Assembly: GCA_963556195.1 (NCBI GenBank)
Contig: OY744519.1
Coordinates: 36,412,801-36,476,800, forward strand
Origin: Sepiola atlantica
Lineage: Eukaryota; Mollusca; Cephalopoda; Sepiida; Sepiolidae
DNA length: 64,000 nt
Direction of reading: 5' to 3'
This document shows, piece after piece, positions 59,613-64,000 of this stretch. Under the pieces are notes generated by a model that did not search any database, was not told the DNA's origin, and saw nothing but the letters and a program-made list of their open reading frames with translations. How positions within the stretch are numbered: the stretch's first letter is position 1; each line of letters opens with the position of its first letter. Position numbers and translations under genes: made by a program.

Positions 59613-62399
59613 GTAAATATACACCTTATCAATGTTCATTTCAACGAATCCAATCCTTATTTTGTATGAATCTTTTGACAATACAAATCTTATACTTTCT
59701 TATTTATTTTTTGTTCACCACTTTATCTTTTTATGACTAATATAAGTTTTCTCAATGAAATAACATCTCATTATTGAACAGAAAAAAGCGATCCAAGTTC
59801 TAGGGAACTTACATCAAGCGAAATTGTTATTATTGACTTCTAAGGTAAAGAAGCAGCATCGTTTTTGACACTTAGCAATGGTAAAAACCAACATTTATTA
59901 AGTACTAGATGCAAACAACTGTCTAAGAGCGGGTTCATCAGCCTTAGCCTCCCTTAATTAGTAGCACGTAATACTTTATAGGAATTAATATATGATATTA
60001 TGGTTAAAACCGTTTTCATATAAAACATACAGGGACCTAAAAAGGTTTACGTGAAGTTAATAGGATTCACTAATGCTTCAAGTATGTCAAACTGCTCAAG
60101 ATATGTATCATCGATACCAATAATGTAATATATAATAACTTAAAACGCGTGTCTGAATTTACCGCATCAATGGAACTTTGATAATTACACACACGATGTG
60201 TATTTATTTCTTATTTCCAATTAATCGACTAGTTGCTGGACTCAATAATGTAAAATAAAATAACATTTTATAAATGCTACTTAAGTAAATAATTTAATAA
60301 ACGAAATAGATTCTTTCATAATACATTTCTGTTTCTTCGAAAACAAGTCATGTTATAAATTCGATCAACTTGTTTCCCCTCCGATACGAAGATAACCATT
60401 AACGTCGAAAGTTATTTTTTTTAATTAAAAGTTGTACCTTGTTTTGAGGCTATCCTGCCGATTAGAGATATTTTTTACAGCTGCAACACAAATGGTCAGT
60501 TATTTCTTTTCAAATCTCTTAATATTTGTATTTACCAACTAAAGAATTTCGCAAAGAAGAATAGTTGTTTATTCGACCATCATTTTTATAAGGACTACAA
60601 ATCAAAGAAGGTGTTTAGATAAAATGAAAAAATAATAAAGAAAATATACATATTAATAAACGCATCGCTTTATTAGTATCACGTCTAGAGATTTTACGAC
60701 ACTTATTCTCGGTTCCATTGCTTTTATTAGATCCCCAGATATCAACTGCTACTGCTTTTGTGTCGACGTAATTATCAGCTAGGTCTCCTTGTGTCTAATC
60801 ATTACAAAATAGCTTATACTCTGAATATCACTCGATTTAACCATCCTGTTACTTGTCTATAAGATATACCATTCATGAATTACCCGATTAATTTCTACCG
60901 ACGAATATTTTTAAACCAAATAAACACTTATTCATTGTTTGTTTCGCAAAAGCAATATCGAAGCGTTTTAAATGCATTTTAAATGCATTTCTGGCGTTAA
61001 AACTATTTGTAAGTCCTCATATATTAAAATAGCGGACATTTTGAAAGCTGTTTACATCCAATAATTTTATAAAGAGATATTTACATATTATCACAATAAA
61101 AATATGTGTAGTTTAATAACAATTTGCTTCAATTAAATATTTAATGACCAAACAATAGCATAATAATTTAATTACTCTTTTAAACCTTATTAAAAATAAT
61201 TTAATAAAAATAAACGAGGGATGAAAACACAACAAACAGAAAAATGAAACGATCCCTGAGTAACGCCATGTTAGCATAACTATATTTTTATAATATATTA
61301 TTGTTTTAATATTTGAGGATATTTCTGAGCTGATTGTTATTTATATTATTTATTTATTATTTTTTATTTTTATATTTATTATTATGTACATTACTTTTCG
61401 GCTTCTGTATTCTCTGGTATTCTTCGGTGACTTTTTATTGTAATTGATAAACTTTGCGGAATTGTGCACTGAAATCTTGATCTAATTAATTGTCACAGAC
61501 TGTTTTCCTTTCGCAATCTTGTTATTATAAAAGCTACGTCAGAATTATATCCCACATTTTGAAGGTGTATACAAAAAGAAAAGAAACACGATTTGGGAAA
61601 AATTAATGTTACTGTTGTTTAAACAAAAGAGTACATGTCTATCTTAATTTGGATCTAAAAAATGAGATCCTCTAAATGGTTACCTTTATTCGCTATACTC
61701 TGTTAGAGAAAGCTTGAAACGTGTTTCTATCACTCTAAAAGTCGTAACAGAAGATGAGCGTTCGTTCCCTTTTATTAATTCGATCTACACTTCCAAGGCA
61801 GAAAGATGTTTACGAGATGAACGTGTAGGAGACTGAGAAACGAAAAAGTCTTATCCTGTTTAGAGTTTGAGCCCTTCGAGGTCTTCCAGTTGGCTTCTCT
61901 TCAGTTCTGAACTTATGGCCCTGACATTTGCAACACATAGGAGTTTAACTTTCTATCCGGAACAGCATCATTTCTACCTAGCATGTAATGAGCCGCTAAA
62001 GCTATTTCATGCGATTAGAAATTAACCATTCTTCAAAAGTGTTGGACAGCAAATACACGATGGTCACCAGTACAAACCATATTCATTGATAAAGCTACCT
62101 AACAAAATAATAGTTTATAATTAGGTTCATTAAAACATATTTGACATACAAGTACGTTCATTAGTAACACAGCGGCGATAATTTTAAATTTTGTAGGTAT
62201 TTCTGTCGCATCAAATGTATCTAATAGAAGTTAATTACTTTTTAACTTATTTTACTGTGCAGCGACACATTTTGTAAGATGACAATAATTAAACGGTGTC
62301 GATGAGGTCTGGACACATAAGTAAATAAAATCAGTTGGTGTTTACTGCATCTATTCTGGTAGCAAGTAGTGACAGCATTCTGTAACCTTGGGAAACCAG
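59613..62399. other. No gene recognised
   Basis: About 2.8 kb of AT-rich sequence without a supported gene or repeat. Confidence 0.4.
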
Positions 62400-62850
62400 C
62401 TCACACGAGGTGGTCAGTCTGTGAAGAAAAGACGAGAATAGATCCGGAGGCATTCCACTGTAGATGCACTTCCCACCGAAAGAAGATGTAATATGTCGGA
62501 GACTGTACGATTTAAGACCAAGTACAGCGATATCTCATTTCGACCAAGAAGTGTCTGGAGGTTCATGTCACTCCCTCGGTAACCAAATGATGGCAAGCCA
62601 AACTATGTCCAGACTTTACTGATGTTAGATAGTGGAGGCGCAGCGAGTGGGAGGACGCCTTGAAAAGTGGTAGGAGTAACAGGGGAAATCGGAAGTGACG
62701 TCACGTCCGTTAGAATTTGTTTCGCTCTGTTGTTCCTAGATTCCAAGGAAGATGAACGTTAAAAGTCAACCGGCCTGTTACCAGTTGGCGGCTCCCGGGG
62801 TACGCGATATCCCCAAATGACCTAACGAAAGTTATTTCTAATTTATTCAT
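62400..62850. other. GC/CpG-richer island, function unknown
   Basis: Noticeably richer in GC and CpG than the rest, with a full cAMP-response-type TGACGTCA at 62696-62703. The minus frame 62414-62596 has no recognised motif. It could be a host promoter or 5' exon region, or an unrecognised repeat. Confidence 0.3.
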
Positions 62851-63213
62851 TCTCTCTCTCTCTTGTGCATATGCAGCAGTTCCCGTCACTTATTTTACAT
62901 TCAAGAAAACTTTAAGGAAGGAAACACGAAGCCTGTGTTTTGTCGTTGACGGCTGAAAGACAATAGCCAACAGCGATGAAGCCCAGGATACATTGAATAG
63001 CAGGGATATAATTCGGGTACCTACAAAGATGGTAAGCAGGAATGCAACACGGACGCCTCGTAGAATATGAAGAATATCAATACATTAAAGCAGCAAACAA
63101 TAACTGGCTGTTTGGTTGCGTCATAAGTTTTCTAAGTTTTCTCGGTGGCCATGAGGTAGAACGTCATACATGGCAACCTGTGTTGCTCTTATCCCGTGAA
63201 CTACTTTAACTTA
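62851..63213. other. No gene recognised
   Basis: No supported feature. Confidence 0.4.

Positions 63214-63275
<62 letters not shown>
63214..63275. repeat. (ATT)n microsatellite
   Basis: Uninterrupted ATT units. Confidence 0.95.
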
Positions 63276-63276
<1 letters not shown>

Positions 63277-64000
63277 TATAATCCCTACGCAAAATTACAG
63301 ATCAGCCTCCATAAGCCGTATTTACTCTCGAGCAATAACAATCAATATTTCCACTGATGATTTGAAGGATAAGCCAGCATCCATTTCCATTATTTTCAAA
63401 AGTTTTATACAGTGTGTATATAGTTCTTTTCTTTACATGTGTAAGAATTTTTTTTCTCCGATGTGTCAACACAACTTTCTGTATGGCTCTGTCTGTCGTT
63501 CACCCATTCGGTTCGTCTTGTGTTTTGGTTCAAAATAGCAATTTGGTCACTGAAGATACATATATTTCAGGCAGATCTTATAGGCAGGATCCATCACGCT
63601 CAAATTTCCATAATCATTTTTAGATGATTCGATATATAAAAAACTGTATTCGTCCGTAAATGTGTCCGTCGGTCTATTATGCTTAACTTCGAAACATGAG
63701 TTTCATACATGTACGTACAGATTGAATAGACACATTTTAGGAATTTCGGTTCTTGTTCATTTATTCGTATCAGTTTTTTATAACTCGATTGTGCATTGAG
63801 CATTATTCCCTCAACACAGAGGCTCCTGTCCTTTCCTGTGATCGTCTCATTGGTACTATTTTTTCTGTACCTGATACCTGGAGTCAACGTAGTCGACCGG
63901 TTGACGCCATCTTGTTCCATCTTCTTCGTCGCTGGAAGCTAATTTGGATCTATGAAACAATGCACACAATGTTTAATATTCATAATATTAATTCATATAC
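63276..64000. other. No gene recognised
   Basis: Open frames 63414-63623 and 63600-63920 (minus) show no motif. Confidence 0.4.

Overview
This looks like non-coding, repeat-dominated DNA from an animal nuclear genome. It is very AT-rich and holds more than twenty-five (TA)n microsatellites. Its elements (Jockey/CR1-like LINEs, GIY-YIG Penelope-like elements, a Tc1/mariner-superfamily transposon, a Helitron-like end, and SINEs with tRNA, 5S rRNA and U2 snRNA heads) are typical of large invertebrate genomes. My guess is a mollusc, probably a cephalopod such as an octopus; this rests on overall character, not on a diagnostic gene. I found no intact host protein-coding gene and no convincing host exon. 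Every protein-like signal is a decayed mobile element.

Layout. 0.65-1.0 kb: U2-headed SINE copy. 1.8-2.3 kb: duplicated ~140 bp repeat. 2.9-4.7 kb: two LINE copies head to head. 5.75-7.4 kb: Helitron-like element ending in hairpin plus CTAG. 7.4-8.6 kb: palindrome plus three 322-bp tandem units between two (TA)n tracts. 11.4, 15.4-16.3 and 22.1-24.7 kb: three copies of one Penelope-like element (PLE), two keeping a recognisable type I hammerhead ribozyme fold at the 3' end. 12.4-12.7 kb: a ~120-bp-arm hairpin. 13.6-15.35 kb: two copies of a second hammerhead-bearing family. 13.9, 24.9 and 39.8 kb: three copies of a third family, all ending at (TA)n. 17.8-20.1 kb: the longest LINE copy. 26.1-28.5 kb: ~65-bp minisatellite. 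31.4-32.75 kb: a full-length Tc1/mariner-superfamily element with terminal repeats, TA target duplication and a dead transposase. 33.3 kb: tRNA-derived SINE. 35.7-40 kb: (TA)n-rich belt with a 72-bp palindrome. 47 kb: 5S-derived SINE. 48.8/50.4 kb: 98-bp inverted repeats around a second LINE-type remnant. 51.5 kb: another hammerhead-like motif next to (TA)n. 54.1 and 56.0 kb: two more U2-headed SINE copies, the last bounded by a perfect 19-bp target duplication.

Common theme. The 3' ends of several PLE-type families, with hammerhead-like cores (CTGANGA, short stem, GAAA), repeatedly abut (TA)n tracts, and some pairs converge on the same tract. Together with three kinds of small-RNA-headed retroposon, this is the most interesting content. 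Alignments were made by eye, so boundaries are approximate unless a target duplication is given.
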